Source: Deltaproteobacteria bacterium (GTDB lineage Bacteria; Desulfobacterota; Desulfarculia; Adiutricales; Adiutricaceae). Taken from it: a DNA stretch of 42,044 nt. Made by a program: the position numbers and the translations under genes. A model generated the notes under the pieces. That model saw only the letters and a list, made by a program, of their open reading frames with translations, was not told where the DNA came from and ran no database searches. This document shows positions 25,500 through 34,516 of the stretch, in pieces (position 1 is the stretch's first letter; each line of letters opens with the position of its first letter). The stretch lies in the NCBI GenBank assembly GCA_031273455.1, contig JAISRZ010000067.1:1-42044 (forward strand), written 5' to 3'.

Positions 25500-28400
25500 A
25501 TGTCATACCAGACCCCAAAACGCCTTCAGAAGGATTTCCGTAAGACTGAAAGGCTTATCGAGCCACCGAATCTTATTGAAACGCATCTTCGTTCATACGA
25601 GCGTTTCCTCCAGAAGGACGTCCCCCCGGAAAAACGCCAGGATTACGGTTTACAAGCGGTTTTTAAGAGTGTCTTTCCCATCGCTGACTCTTCTGGCCTA
25701 GCCTCTTTAGAGTTTTTAAGCTACTCCTTTGATGATGTCAAGTACGACATCGATGAGTGTATGGCTAAAGGCCTGACCTATGAGGTTCCCTTAAAAATCA
25801 ATGTGGCCCTAGAAATCTATGAGCAGGATAAAGAGTCTGGGGTCAAAACCATTCGCGGCATTAGGTCTCAAGAAATCAACTTCGGGACTTTACCGCTTAT
25901 GACCGACCAGGGGACCTTTGTGATCGATGGCTCGGAACGGGTCATAGTCTCCCAGCTCCACCGCTCGCCTGGCGTCTTCTTCAGCCATGACCATGGTAAA
26001 AACCACTCATCGGGTAAAATTCTTTACTCGGCCAAGATCATCCCCAAGCGTGGATTTTTGCTGGACCTGGAATTTGACCATCGGGACATCATTTACGCCA
26101 GAATCAACCACTGCCGCAAGTTCCCAGTAACCATCCTTTTAAAGGCCCTAGGTTATAGCTCCCAAGATATTTTAGATCATTTCTATGACAAGGATATCTT
26201 GCGCTTTAACGCTGGTCAAGTCACTCTCGAGCCTTCCTCAAACCATATAATTGGCCACAAGGCTTACAATGACATCACCGATCCGCGCGATGGAGCCACA
26301 ATTTTGCTCCGGGGCAAGACAATCAATAAGGACATCGTCAAAAAACTAGAAGAGGCGGGAATTACGGAATTCGCGGTCAACGTCTCGGACTTTTTTGGTC
26401 GTTATTCGGCTAGGGACCTCTGTGTCCAGGAAACTGGAGAAATTGTCCTTGGTCTTAACAAGGAATTCACCGAGACTGTTTACCATAACGCCATCGCCAA
26501 AGGCGTAACGGAGATTCCACTTCTTTCAATTGACGCTCTTAACCATGGTTTTTCCATAAGGGACACTTTGATCCGAGATAATCTGGAGACCAAGGAAGAC
26601 GCCATTATGGATCTTTACCGGAAGAACCGACCGTCCACCTCGCCTACCTTTGAAGTGGCTCAGAACTTTTTAAACGACCTTTTTTTTAAACCGGATCGTT
26701 ACGATCTATCCCCTACCGGTCGGTTAAAACTAAACCAAAAGTTGGGCGTGTGTTCCAAAAAAGAAGACTCCGCGGCCACCACTTTAAGCCGTGACGACAT
26801 ATTAGCCGCGGTTAAAGAACTGGCGCGCTTAAAGGACACCGGCGGTCAGGTGGACGATATCAATCACTTTGGTAACCTTATAGTCCGGGCTGCGGGTGAG
26901 CTTTTGGATATTCAATACCGGAGCGGTCTAATACGCATGGCAAGGGCTATAAAAGAGCGCATGAGCCTTCAGGACGTGGACGCCATAATGCCCCACGATC
27001 TAATTAACTCCAAGCCTGTCTCGGTGGCAGTGAAAAAATTATTTAGGATGAGCCAACTGTCTAAGTTACTGGTTCAAAATAACCCCTTATCTGAGATCAC
27101 CCACAAAAGGCTTCTATCGGCCTTGGGGCCTGGCGGTCTGACTAGATTTAGGGCTGGTTTTAAAGTCAGCGATGTTCACCCCACCTACTTCGGTCGTATC
27201 TGTCCCATTGAAACCCCTAACTGGTCCAACATTGGGTATATATTTTCTTTAACCTCTTACGCCCGGGTCAATGAGTACGGGTTTATCGAGACTCCCTACC
27301 GCTTGGTTAATGATGGGGTGGCTTCCATGGAGGTTAAATATCTAACAGCCATGGAAGAGACCAATATACCTGTAGCTCTGGCTAACGCCAGGTTAGACGC
27401 GGAAGGTCGGTTTTTAGACGAAATGGTCCCGTGCCACTTAAACGGTGAGTTAATCCATATCCCCTTTGGCGAAGTTAAACTCATAGATGTCTCGCTCAAC
27501 CAATTGATGTCCGTGGCCGCCTCTTTAGTGCCATTTTTGGATCACACCGACAATAAACGGGTTTTGATGAGCTCTATCGCGCAACGTCTGGCCGCGCCTC
27601 TTTTACGCCCAGTATCCCCGCTTATTGCCACTGGCGTTGAGCCGGTGGTGTCTCGTGATTCTGGGGTTAACGTTTTAGCCAAGGATGATGGGGTAGTGGA
27701 ATACGTAGACGCCTCCCGGGTGATTATTCGTTGTACTTCCAAGGAAGCCGCTGATGATGGTGAATGGTTCAATATTTACAAGTTAAATAAGTTCCAAAGA
27801 TCCAATCACAGCGCTTGCTTTAACCAGCGGCCCATCGTGCGAGCTGAGGCTTTGGTCAAAAAAGGCCAAGTCATCGCCGATGGCCCGGCCACGGAGTTAG
27901 GCGAACTAGCTTTGGGCCGTAACGTTATGGTGGCCTTCATGAGTTGGGGCGGGTACAACTTTGAGGACTCTATATTAGTCTCCGAAAGGTTAGTGAAAGA
28001 AGACATTTTCACTTCCATTCACATTGAGGTTTACGACACTGAGGCTAGGGACACGAAGCTTGGCCCGGAAGAGATCACCAAAGACATTCCCAACTTAGGG
28101 GAAGAGTCTTTATCTAACTTAGACTCCTCGGGCATTGTCCGCGTGGGGACTGAGGTTAAGACCGGTAACATCTTAGTTGGGCGCACCACCCCAAAAGGCG
28201 AGACCCAACCGACCCCGGAGGAAAAGCTTTTACGGGCCATCTTTGGCGATAAGGCTCAAGACGTTAAAAACACCTCTTTACGGGTGCCCCCGGGCGTCGA
28301 GGGCACGGTCATTGACGCCCAGGTCTTCTACCGGAAAGGGACGGAAAGGGATTCGCGTTCCCAGCAGATTGAGCGGGACGAGATCGCGAGGTTGGAAAAG

Positions 28401-29639
28401 AATCAAAAAGATGAGATCCAGATTCTGACCAAAAACGCCCAAACTCGGTTACGGGAGCTTTTGGAAGGCAAGACTTTAAACTCGGTCGTGAACGACAAGC
28501 GGCGCGAGGGCATTGTCTACAAGAAAAAAGAAATCGTCACCCAGGAAATGATCGAAAGGCTCACCCCCATCGCTTGGCAAGGGGTGGAGGTTCTGGAAGA
28601 CAAATCCGGGGACATCCAGAAGGAAGTGACCGAATTAGTGAGCGTCTACCAGGAGCAGGTCGAAACCATTCGTTTGATCTTCGAGCGGAAGGTGGCCAAG
28701 GTCCAGAAGGGCGATGAGTTGCCTCCGGGCGTTATTAAGATGGTCAAAGTCTACGTGGCCATGAAAAGAAAGCTGTCCGTGGGTGATCTTTTGGCGAACC
28801 GTCACGGCGATAAAGGCGTGATCTCTAAAATCCTCCCGGAAGAAGATATGCCCTACCTACCTGATGGCTCTCCAGTGGATGTGGTTTTAAACCCCCTAAA
28901 TATCCCTGATCACCTAAACGCGGGTCAAATCTTTGAAGCCCACTTAGGCTTGGCCAGTAAGGGACTTGGTCAAGAAATAGGCCGCCTAATAGATGAAGAT
29001 AACCACGAAAAATTGAGATGCTATTTGAAAGATATTCTTGGGGAACGAGACCTTAAGCGATTTTGCGCGGATATTAGCGTCAAGGATCTTTATGAGCTCG
29101 CTAGTCAGTCAAGAAATGGTTTTCATATGGTCTCATCAGCCTTCGATGGAGCCACTGAGACGGAAATTAAGTATCTTCTAAATTTGGCTAACCTTCCAGA
29201 AGATGGCCAGCTCGAGTTAAGAGATGGCCGAACTGGGGAAAAGTTTGAAAACAAGGTCACAGTTGGGGTTATGTACCTCTTTAAGCTTAACCGGATGGTA
29301 GACGATATAATCCACGCTCGATCCATTGGCCCCTACTCCTTAGTCACTCAGCAGCCCTTGGACGGTAGAGATCAGTTTGGTGGCCAGATGTTAGGCGAAA
29401 ATGAAGTCTGGGCCATGGAAGCTTATGGGGCGGCCATAATTCTCCAGGAGTGTTTGACCGTCAAAAGCGATGACGTGAGCGGTCGACAAAGGATGTTCGA
29501 TAAGATCGTGAAAGGCGATAACATCCTGGAACCTGGGTTACCAGAAAGCTTTAACGTCTTGGTTAAGGAATTACAGTGCTTAGCCTTGGACATGAAGTTA
29601 ATTGAGGATAACACTGATAAGGATAACCACACTAAATAA
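25500..29639 (+). CDS. rpoB: DNA-directed RNA polymerase beta subunit, divergent full-length copy
   Basis: The 1379-residue protein is of normal beta length and has the conserved regions in order: NLIETHLRSYERFL, GTFVIDGSERVIVSQLHRSPG, the rifampicin region, GYNFEDSILVSERL, KLLRAIFGDKAQDVK, GDLLANRHGDKG, IHARSIGPYSLVTQQP and MPESFNV-like LPESFNVLVKEL. Several near-invariant positions differ. Lysine equivalent to E. coli K1065 is Leu (GDLLANRHGDKG; usual GDKMAGRHGNKG). PETPEGPNIG reads IETPNWSNIG. GGKAQFGGQRFGEMEVW reads DGRDQFGGQMLGENEVW. In the rifampicin cluster Q513, D516 and R529 equivalents are Lys, Val and Leu, while H526 and S531 are kept. No rplL precedes it and no rpoC follows, unlike standard rpoBC. 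It may be an accessory rpoB, or this lineage may have split rpoB from rpoC. Confidence 0.92.
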   Translation: MSYQTPKRLQKDFRKTERLIEPPNLIETHLRSYERFLQKDVPPEKRQDYGLQAVFKSVFPIADSSGLASLEFLSYSFDDVKYDIDECMAKGLTYEVPLKINVALEIYEQDKESGVKTIRGIRSQEINFGTLPLMTDQGTFVIDGSERVIVSQLHRSPGVFFSHDHGKNHSSGKILYSAKIIPKRGFLLDLEFDHRDIIYARINHCRKFPVTILLKALGYSSQDILDHFYDKDILRFNAGQVTLEPSSNHIIGHKAYNDITDPRDGATILLRGKTINKDIVKKLEEAGITEFAVNVSDFFGRYSARDLCVQETGEIVLGLNKEFTETVYHNAIAKGVTEIPLLSIDALNHGFSIRDTLIRDNLETKEDAIMDLYRKNRPSTSPTFEVAQNFLNDLFFKPDRYDLSPTGRLKLNQKLGVCSKKEDSAATTLSRDDILAAVKELARLKDTGGQVDDINHFGNLIVRAAGELLDIQYRSGLIRMARAIKERMSLQDVDAIMPHDLINSKPVSVAVKKLFRMSQLSKLLVQNNPLSEITHKRLLSALGPGGLTRFRAGFKVSDVHPTYFGRICPIETPNWSNIGYIFSLTSYARVNEYGFIETPYRLVNDGVASMEVKYLTAMEETNIPVALANARLDAEGRFLDEMVPCHLNGELIHIPFGEVKLIDVSLNQLMSVAASLVPFLDHTDNKRVLMSSIAQRLAAPLLRPVSPLIATGVEPVVSRDSGVNVLAKDDGVVEYVDASRVIIRCTSKEAADDGEWFNIYKLNKFQRSNHSACFNQRPIVRAEALVKKGQVIADGPATELGELALGRNVMVAFMSWGGYNFEDSILVSERLVKEDIFTSIHIEVYDTEARDTKLGPEEITKDIPNLGEESLSNLDSSGIVRVGTEVKTGNILVGRTTPKGETQPTPEEKLLRAIFGDKAQDVKNTSLRVPPGVEGTVIDAQVFYRKGTERDSRSQQIERDEIARLEKNQKDEIQILTKNAQTRLRELLEGKTLNSVVNDKRREGIVYKKKEIVTQEMIERLTPIAWQGVEVLEDKSGDIQKEVTELVSVYQEQVETIRLIFERKVAKVQKGDELPPGVIKMVKVYVAMKRKLSVGDLLANRHGDKGVISKILPEEDMPYLPDGSPVDVVLNPLNIPDHLNAGQIFEAHLGLASKGLGQEIGRLIDEDNHEKLRCYLKDILGERDLKRFCADISVKDLYELASQSRNGFHMVSSAFDGATETEIKYLLNLANLPEDGQLELRDGRTGEKFENKVTVGVMYLFKLNRMVDDIIHARSIGPYSLVTQQPLDGRDQFGGQMLGENEVWAMEAYGAAIILQECLTVKSDDVSGRQRMFDKIVKGDNILEPGLPESFNVLVKELQCLALDMKLIEDNTDKDNHTK

Positions 29640-29654
29640 GATATTTTTCCCTTC

Positions 29655-29679
29655 AAAAAGTTCTAAGAGAACTATTTTT
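29655..29679 (+). terminator. Intrinsic terminator after rpoB
   Basis: AGTTCT-AAG-AGAACT then A and TTTTT, starting about 15 bp after the rpoB stop. It confirms that no rpoC is cotranscribed. The following 29680-30230 has no gene that I can support; fragments of open frame on the minus strand (29820-30057) are not recognisable. Confidence 0.65.
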
Positions 29680-30230
29680 CAAGTATATTTTTACTTCGAC
29701 CATTTGACTGGCTTCCGAGTGGGGCCTTCAATGACCGGCTCATTGTCGCTAGATAAGCCTTTTCCAAACTGGTCACAAGCTTTTAGAGTCTAGGCGACTG
29801 ACTTAGGGGGCCAAGCTCTTTCGCCATGGCTCCAACTGTTGAGACTATGGCGTCATTAAGACCAGAGCCATTAGCGAAAGCCATATTTCCTCTACCCTCT
29901 GACTTTTCATTAACCACAGCCTTGGGTCTTTCACCCCCAAGGTCGCTCCGGTCAGTAGAAGCCCTGCCCTGTCCTGCCCGGTTGTGTTCCGGTTGGCTCT
30001 AGACGCCCGCAAAACACCGCCAAAAATGGCCCCTACGGACCTAAACCAGCGATCCACTAACCCATCTCCGCCTTTTAAGCCAGAAAGCCCCTTGACCCTT
30101 AAAATGGGCCTTTTAAGCTGTCGCCTAAAACATTATAATGACTATCCAGACCCCGAGGAATCGCCTCGCTCTTGAGCCACTCTTGAGAGGATTTGAGGTT
30201 CAGATGGAAGTTAGGGGCTTAAAAACGGTC

Positions 30231-30260
30231 TTGTGGAAAAACCTGACTTTGTAATATAAT
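30231..30260 (+). promoter_or_regulatory. Candidate sigma-70 promoter for the 30376 operon
   Basis: TTGTGG (30231-30236) and a perfect TATAAT (30255-30260) with an 18-bp spacer, about 115 bp upstream of the next start codon. Confidence 0.5.
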
Positions 30261-30375
30261 ATCCATACGGCTCCAAAAAAACAAATTATTTTTCACATAA
30301 ACTATTTCAATATCATCTAAACAAGCTATAAATTCTAGTCAAAGGATGTTCTTTATTTAAGAACAGCGGCCACTC

Positions 30376-32523
30376 ATGGAATCTGTCTTCTCGCGTGAGA
30401 ACCAGCAAAGCGACAAAGCCGAGTCTATAAAAAAAGGCGTCCACCTTATGGTAGTGGCCATGAAGAATCTGGCCCTTTACCCTATCACCAGCCAAGCCAA
30501 CCGCCAGACCATCGCCCAGTTGCTGGCCTGGTTCCAGGAGTTTTTCGCCCAAAACGCCAATTTAACCCTATATGTGTCTAAAGATCAGCTAATTTCGGAG
30601 GAAGAGGAAGTCGTTTATCACGAAAAAGCCTCAGAGTCCATTGTTTGTGGCCCTATGTTTCGGGACGGGGTTCAGTCCATCATCTTTGAAAATGGCTTAA
30701 ACGAAGAGGAGCTAAAGGGGTTTCTGCTCATCTTAAACCGGTTCCGAAACCCCAGCGACGATGAGGGCGATGACCTGGTCACGGCCATGTGGCAAGCCTC
30801 TTACCCTAATATCAAGTACCAAGTGGCCGATGAGTACGCCGAGGTCGATCCCGAGTTCGACACCGCGGCCATGCGGGCCGCTAGGGCTCGCTTGGACCAA
30901 GATGACTTTGACTCCGGTTGGGACGCTTTAGCCCCCTTGGAAGTTGAGGGCATGGCCCCGGTCTCCAAAAGCTTGGGCAGTCTTTTCGCCTTAGCCGCCG
31001 ACCCTAACATCTTAACCAACTCTTTTGGCCGGGGCCCCGGCGGCGGGACCGGCGGCGACGCCCCTGACGGTTGGTCTGGCGGGACCAGCGGGGAACCAGG
31101 AGCCCCGGATCTAAGCGGCGGCTCGGGGTCCGGCGGCCTGGGCTCTAACCCTGGCGGCTCGGGATCCGGCGGCCCGGGCTCTAACCCTGGCGGCTCGGGG
31201 CCTAACCCTAACGGCCCCGGGGCCAATCAAGGCCAACCCAACTACGGTCCTGGGGGCGACATTGACGACCATCGGACCGATTACGTGGAAGCTGACGTCT
31301 CCAACATTTCTCAGACTATTGGGGACTTGGATCTATCTAGCTTCAAGTCCACCTCCCATTCCGGGGCCTTAAAGTCTTGGGCCGAGGAAGAGACGGACAA
31401 AGCGGAAAGACGCCTTAATTACTGGGGTTTAACCGATGAGGAGGCTGAAAACCTAGCCGCTTTAGTCAAGTGGGACGAGAGCTTGGACACCGGGTATCAG
31501 GCCTTGGACATCCTTATGACCTTAATCGTCTCCCCGGTCATGACCCCAGTGGTGGGCACCTTTATCAACCGGTACTTAGTGGAGGAGGCCCGGCGCTCTC
31601 TTTTAAGCCTGGATCTTAAAAACTTCAATTACTTTCTGGACATCATGCGCCGGGAGGGCGAGTCCACCCAAGATCCAACTATCCTCGCGGTTTTGGAGAA
31701 CTTAAAGATCGCCATGTCCCAGCCGGAGATCTTAGAGCCCCTTTTTTCGACCAAGCACCCCCCGGAAAAGATTGAGGCCAATTACGATGATTTGCGGTAC
31801 TTTCTTTACCAACTGCCCTTGGGCGGCATCAACTCTTTGGCTTTAGGCGTGGGCAAAGTCCAAGACGCAAAGCTAAAAAACCTCGTTCTGGAAGTGGTGG
31901 CTTACGCGTACGCCGCGGCCAGCTCCAACGAGAACTTTGGGCCCATCTTGGCCACCCTTAACGAAGCGGCCATTGTCCTTCTTTTAAGGCACTTGGTGGC
32001 CCCGGGCCGCCCGTTTCCGGCCCATATCCTTTTGACCTTAACCAAGCACAATAGCGCCACGGTCCGCTCCACCGCGGCCCAGGCCATGCTGGAAAGGGAC
32101 CCTTCCTTAATGCCCCAGATCGCCTACTTAGCCACGGACCCTTTAGTCACCGCGACCTTAAGGCCCTTTTTATTAAAGAAACGGGACGCCACAGTGGAAA
32201 AATACCTGTTAAACTATCTCCGGAGCCTAGCCGCGGACTCGAAAAACCAGCCGGACGTTAAGGCCCTAGAGTGCTACCAAACCTTAGGGGTCACGGCCTC
32301 GCCCCCGTCCATCGCCTTTCTGTCCGAGGTTTTGTTAAAGTCCAGTTGGAAAAACATAGTCAGTCGGAGCTTGGACTTAAACCGCGTGGGCGCGGCCATG
32401 GCTTTATTCCTCGCTCAAAACGACTCGGAGGCGGCGGAGGCTTTAAGAAAGGCCTCGCGCTCAGCTTTTCGCAATATTCGAAACGCTTATAAAGAAGCCG
32501 AAAGACGCTTGGCGGTCAACTAG
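30376..32523 (+). CDS. Large soluble protein with Gly-rich linker and helical-repeat C-terminus, function unknown
   Basis: The 715-residue protein has no signal or membrane segment. Residues about 1-215 form an acidic N-terminal domain (ALYPITSQANRQTIAQLL, then NLTLYVSKDQLI) that resembles the start of the next protein (KIHQPNNKIFVENLALF, DFRLHRSRLYL). Both share an 'LP/HP..N..' helix and a beta hairpin. Residues about 216-295 are a Gly/Ser/Pro/Asn-rich linker, with two exact-length 12-residue units coded by a 36-bp tandem repeat at 31117-31188. The C-terminal half is helical, with HEAT-like repeats (e.g. LLLRHLVAPGRPFPAHILL, NSATVRSTAAQAMLERDPSL). The stop is 2 bp from the start of the HD-GYP gene, so the two are cotranscribed and probably act together. 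Confidence 0.8.
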   Translation: MESVFSRENQQSDKAESIKKGVHLMVVAMKNLALYPITSQANRQTIAQLLAWFQEFFAQNANLTLYVSKDQLISEEEEVVYHEKASESIVCGPMFRDGVQSIIFENGLNEEELKGFLLILNRFRNPSDDEGDDLVTAMWQASYPNIKYQVADEYAEVDPEFDTAAMRAARARLDQDDFDSGWDALAPLEVEGMAPVSKSLGSLFALAADPNILTNSFGRGPGGGTGGDAPDGWSGGTSGEPGAPDLSGGSGSGGLGSNPGGSGSGGPGSNPGGSGPNPNGPGANQGQPNYGPGGDIDDHRTDYVEADVSNISQTIGDLDLSSFKSTSHSGALKSWAEEETDKAERRLNYWGLTDEEAENLAALVKWDESLDTGYQALDILMTLIVSPVMTPVVGTFINRYLVEEARRSLLSLDLKNFNYFLDIMRREGESTQDPTILAVLENLKIAMSQPEILEPLFSTKHPPEKIEANYDDLRYFLYQLPLGGINSLALGVGKVQDAKLKNLVLEVVAYAYAAASSNENFGPILATLNEAAIVLLLRHLVAPGRPFPAHILLTLTKHNSATVRSTAAQAMLERDPSLMPQIAYLATDPLVTATLRPFLLKKRDATVEKYLLNYLRSLAADSKNQPDVKALECYQTLGVTASPPSIAFLSEVLLKSSWKNIVSRSLDLNRVGAAMALFLAQNDSEAAEALRKASRSAFRNIRNAYKEAERRLAVN
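31117..31200 (+). repeat. 36-bp tandem repeat coding the Gly-rich linker
   Basis: Two full units (31117-31152, 31153-31188) and the first 12 bases of a third encode GGSGSGGxGSNP. Such repeats readily change copy number by slippage. Confidence 0.7.
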
Positions 32524-32525
32524 CG

Positions 32526-34013
32526 ATGAGTCAAACTTCTCCCCCCAAAACCCCGATTAAGGCCCCGAAGCAGGACCCGGCTGAGATTCTGGCCCAATCC
32601 TTACTGCGGTTGCCTCAGTTGGTGAAGATCCACCAACCCAACAACAAGATCTTCGTGGAAAACCTGGCTCTTTTCCAGGATACCCTGAGATCGCTCTGGT
32701 CCACTGAGGGCAAAGTCGATTTTCGGCTCCACCGGAGCCGGTTGTATTTAAACAAAGCCCGGATCTCCTTTCCCGCGGCCTTACAAATGACCGCGACCAA
32801 GCTCATGGAGTTTTTGGAGCTCCGGAAAATTTTTGGCTTTAGCTTTACCCCTAAAGACGATCTAACCAACGAGGACATCGTGGCCTTCGTTAAAACGGTT
32901 AACGCCAGCCAAAACCAGCCCGAGCCAGCGGCTTTCTTGGACGAGGCCCTAAAGGACAATTGGGCCGCGCCCATTATGGACGACAACTTTAAGATCGCTT
33001 ACCTCTTCACTGACGAAAGTAGCGAAGCCCCGGGTCGGCCCATGGTCTGGAACTCCACCCCCACCTCCGAGGGCGAAAGGGCCCGGAAAAACTACTCCCG
33101 GGCCATGGCCGAGTTTAGTAAGCTTAACGACACCATCACCGCCACCAGCGGTTTAGTCAACTTCGCCAAATCCCGCCGGGTGGTCCAGGATATGGCCGAG
33201 TCCCTTTTTAAAAACGAGAACATCCTTTTATCTTTGTCCACCATCCGGGACTATGACGACTACACTTGCTCCCATTGCGTCAACGTGGCCCTTCTCTCCA
33301 TGTGCTTAGGCCGCCGCTTGGGTCTAACCAAGATGGAAGTGGCCACCTTGGGTCTGGGGGGTCTTTTCCACGATTTAGGGAAAGTCGATATCCCCATTGA
33401 GCTGATCCGCAAACCGGGCAAATTCACGGACCTGGAGTATGAGGAGGTTAAAAAGCACCCTTTAAACAGCGTCTGCCGGATCTTGCGCTTAAACGCGGAC
33501 AACGCCTTTAAATCCAAGCTCTTGGTGGCCCCGTTTGAGCACCACTTAAACACCAACCTCTCCGGGTACCCCGAGTCCTCGCGCCGGGTGCCAGTCTCCT
33601 TGTATGGCCGGATCGTGGCCATCACTGACCTTTACGACGCCTTAACCTCCAGCCGCTCCTACCGGCCCATCCCCATTAGCCCGGAAAAGGCCCTGGAGAT
33701 CATGGTCAGTAAATCCGGGGTGGAGATCGATAGCTTATTGTTAAAGCTCTTTATCAACATGGTGGGCATCTACCCGGTGGGCACCCTTTTGTTACTGGAC
33801 TCGCGCCAAGTGGTCATGGTCTCCAACACCCCAGCCGCGGCTGAGGCCGGGCGGCCCCGAGGCTATATCCTGGAAAAGGAAAAGGACGCCTTAAAAAAGG
33901 GCGAGCTAGTGGACTTGGCCGAAAAAGACAAAAATGGCAAATTTATCCGCAATATCCTCTATTGTTTCCATCCCACGGAGTTTGGGCTCATCCCCACGGA
34001 TATTCTCCTTTAA
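32526..34013 (+). CDS. HD-GYP domain protein (probable cyclic-di-GMP phosphodiesterase or degenerate receptor)
   Basis: The 495-residue protein has an N-terminal domain of ~200 residues with no known name, then an HD-GYP domain from about 245 to 420. Visible signatures are 'YTCSHCVNVALLSMCLGRRLGL', the HD pair in LFHDLGKVDIP (H282-D283), 'KKHPLNSVCRI', HHLNTNLSGYP (GYP at 347-349) and 'ITDLYDALTSSRSYRP'. HD-GYP enzymes hydrolyse c-di-GMP. The His-His pair and the GYP triplet are kept, but the usual HHE reads HHL, so one metal/loop residue differs. A ~75-residue C-terminal tail (VGTLLLLDSRQVVMV) follows. It overlaps in operon with the preceding 715-residue protein and shares a similar N-terminal region with it. 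Confidence 0.88.
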   Translation: MSQTSPPKTPIKAPKQDPAEILAQSLLRLPQLVKIHQPNNKIFVENLALFQDTLRSLWSTEGKVDFRLHRSRLYLNKARISFPAALQMTATKLMEFLELRKIFGFSFTPKDDLTNEDIVAFVKTVNASQNQPEPAAFLDEALKDNWAAPIMDDNFKIAYLFTDESSEAPGRPMVWNSTPTSEGERARKNYSRAMAEFSKLNDTITATSGLVNFAKSRRVVQDMAESLFKNENILLSLSTIRDYDDYTCSHCVNVALLSMCLGRRLGLTKMEVATLGLGGLFHDLGKVDIPIELIRKPGKFTDLEYEEVKKHPLNSVCRILRLNADNAFKSKLLVAPFEHHLNTNLSGYPESSRRVPVSLYGRIVAITDLYDALTSSRSYRPIPISPEKALEIMVSKSGVEIDSLLLKLFINMVGIYPVGTLLLLDSRQVVMVSNTPAAAEAGRPRGYILEKEKDALKKGELVDLAEKDKNGKFIRNILYCFHPTEFGLIPTDILL

Positions 34014-34061
34014 GAACCTCTTTTAAACGCCCAAATTATCAAAATTGATTATCTATAAAAT

Positions 34062-34088
34062 CGCGTCTAGATAAAGACGCGTTTTTTT
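34062..34088 (+). terminator. Intrinsic terminator after the HD-GYP gene
   Basis: CGCGTCT-AGATAA-AGACGCG followed by seven T, about 50 bp after the stop codon. Confidence 0.85.
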
Positions 34089-34268
34089 ATTTAAAAAGCG
34101 CTTTATTAGCCAAAATGACTGGTTATTAAAGGTTAAACTCTGGGCGCGAGCTTTGATCGGGCCTTGCTCCGATCTTGAGCCAACTTCGCTCCCGCCTGAC
34201 CGCCTGACAGTCTAAGGGTCTTTTTAATTTATCGCCCTAAAAACTTCAGGTTCGCCTAAAAAAAACCT

Positions 34269-34295
34269 TAAGGTTTAGCTAAGAATGGCCGATAA
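34269..34295 (+). promoter_or_regulatory. Sigma-28 (FliA) type promoter, distal
   Basis: TAAGGTTT, an 11-bp spacer, then GCCGATAA. The consensus is TAAAGTTT-N11-GCCGATAA, so only one base differs. It lies about 220 bp upstream of the 97-residue gene. Confidence 0.75.
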
Positions 34296-34405
34296 GAGAG
34301 TAAATCACCTGGGGGAGCCGAGGGATTTTTTCCTTTTGGCCCCCTATAAGGACGAATCGGTCGGGGAAAAAATAAAAAATACCTGAGTTTTTTCTCCCAA
34401 AAGGC

Positions 34406-34432
34406 TAAAGGTTTTTCTGTATCAGCCGATAA
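34406..34432 (+). promoter_or_regulatory. Sigma-28 (FliA) type promoter, proximal
   Basis: TAAAGGTT, an 11-bp spacer, then a perfect GCCGATAA, about 85 bp upstream of the 97-residue gene. Two near-consensus sites in tandem make chance unlikely and place this gene in the late flagellar regulon. Confidence 0.8.
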
Positions 34433-34516
34433 ATAGCTTAAGGGCCAGGATTGTCGCTTGACCCCAGGCCCTTATGGTTATGGCCGCGTCTTAAAGGCCC
34501 TTATTTGGAGCTCACC

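Noticed and set aside
29845-30057. Minus-strand frame in the gap after rpoB, possible decayed gene
   Set aside because: Neighbouring frames also read open for short stretches, but no family was recognised and no start site is convincing.
30801-31226. Pro/Gly-rich minus-strand frame opposite the Gly-rich linker
   Set aside because: Shadow of the repeat-coding segment of the plus-strand gene.
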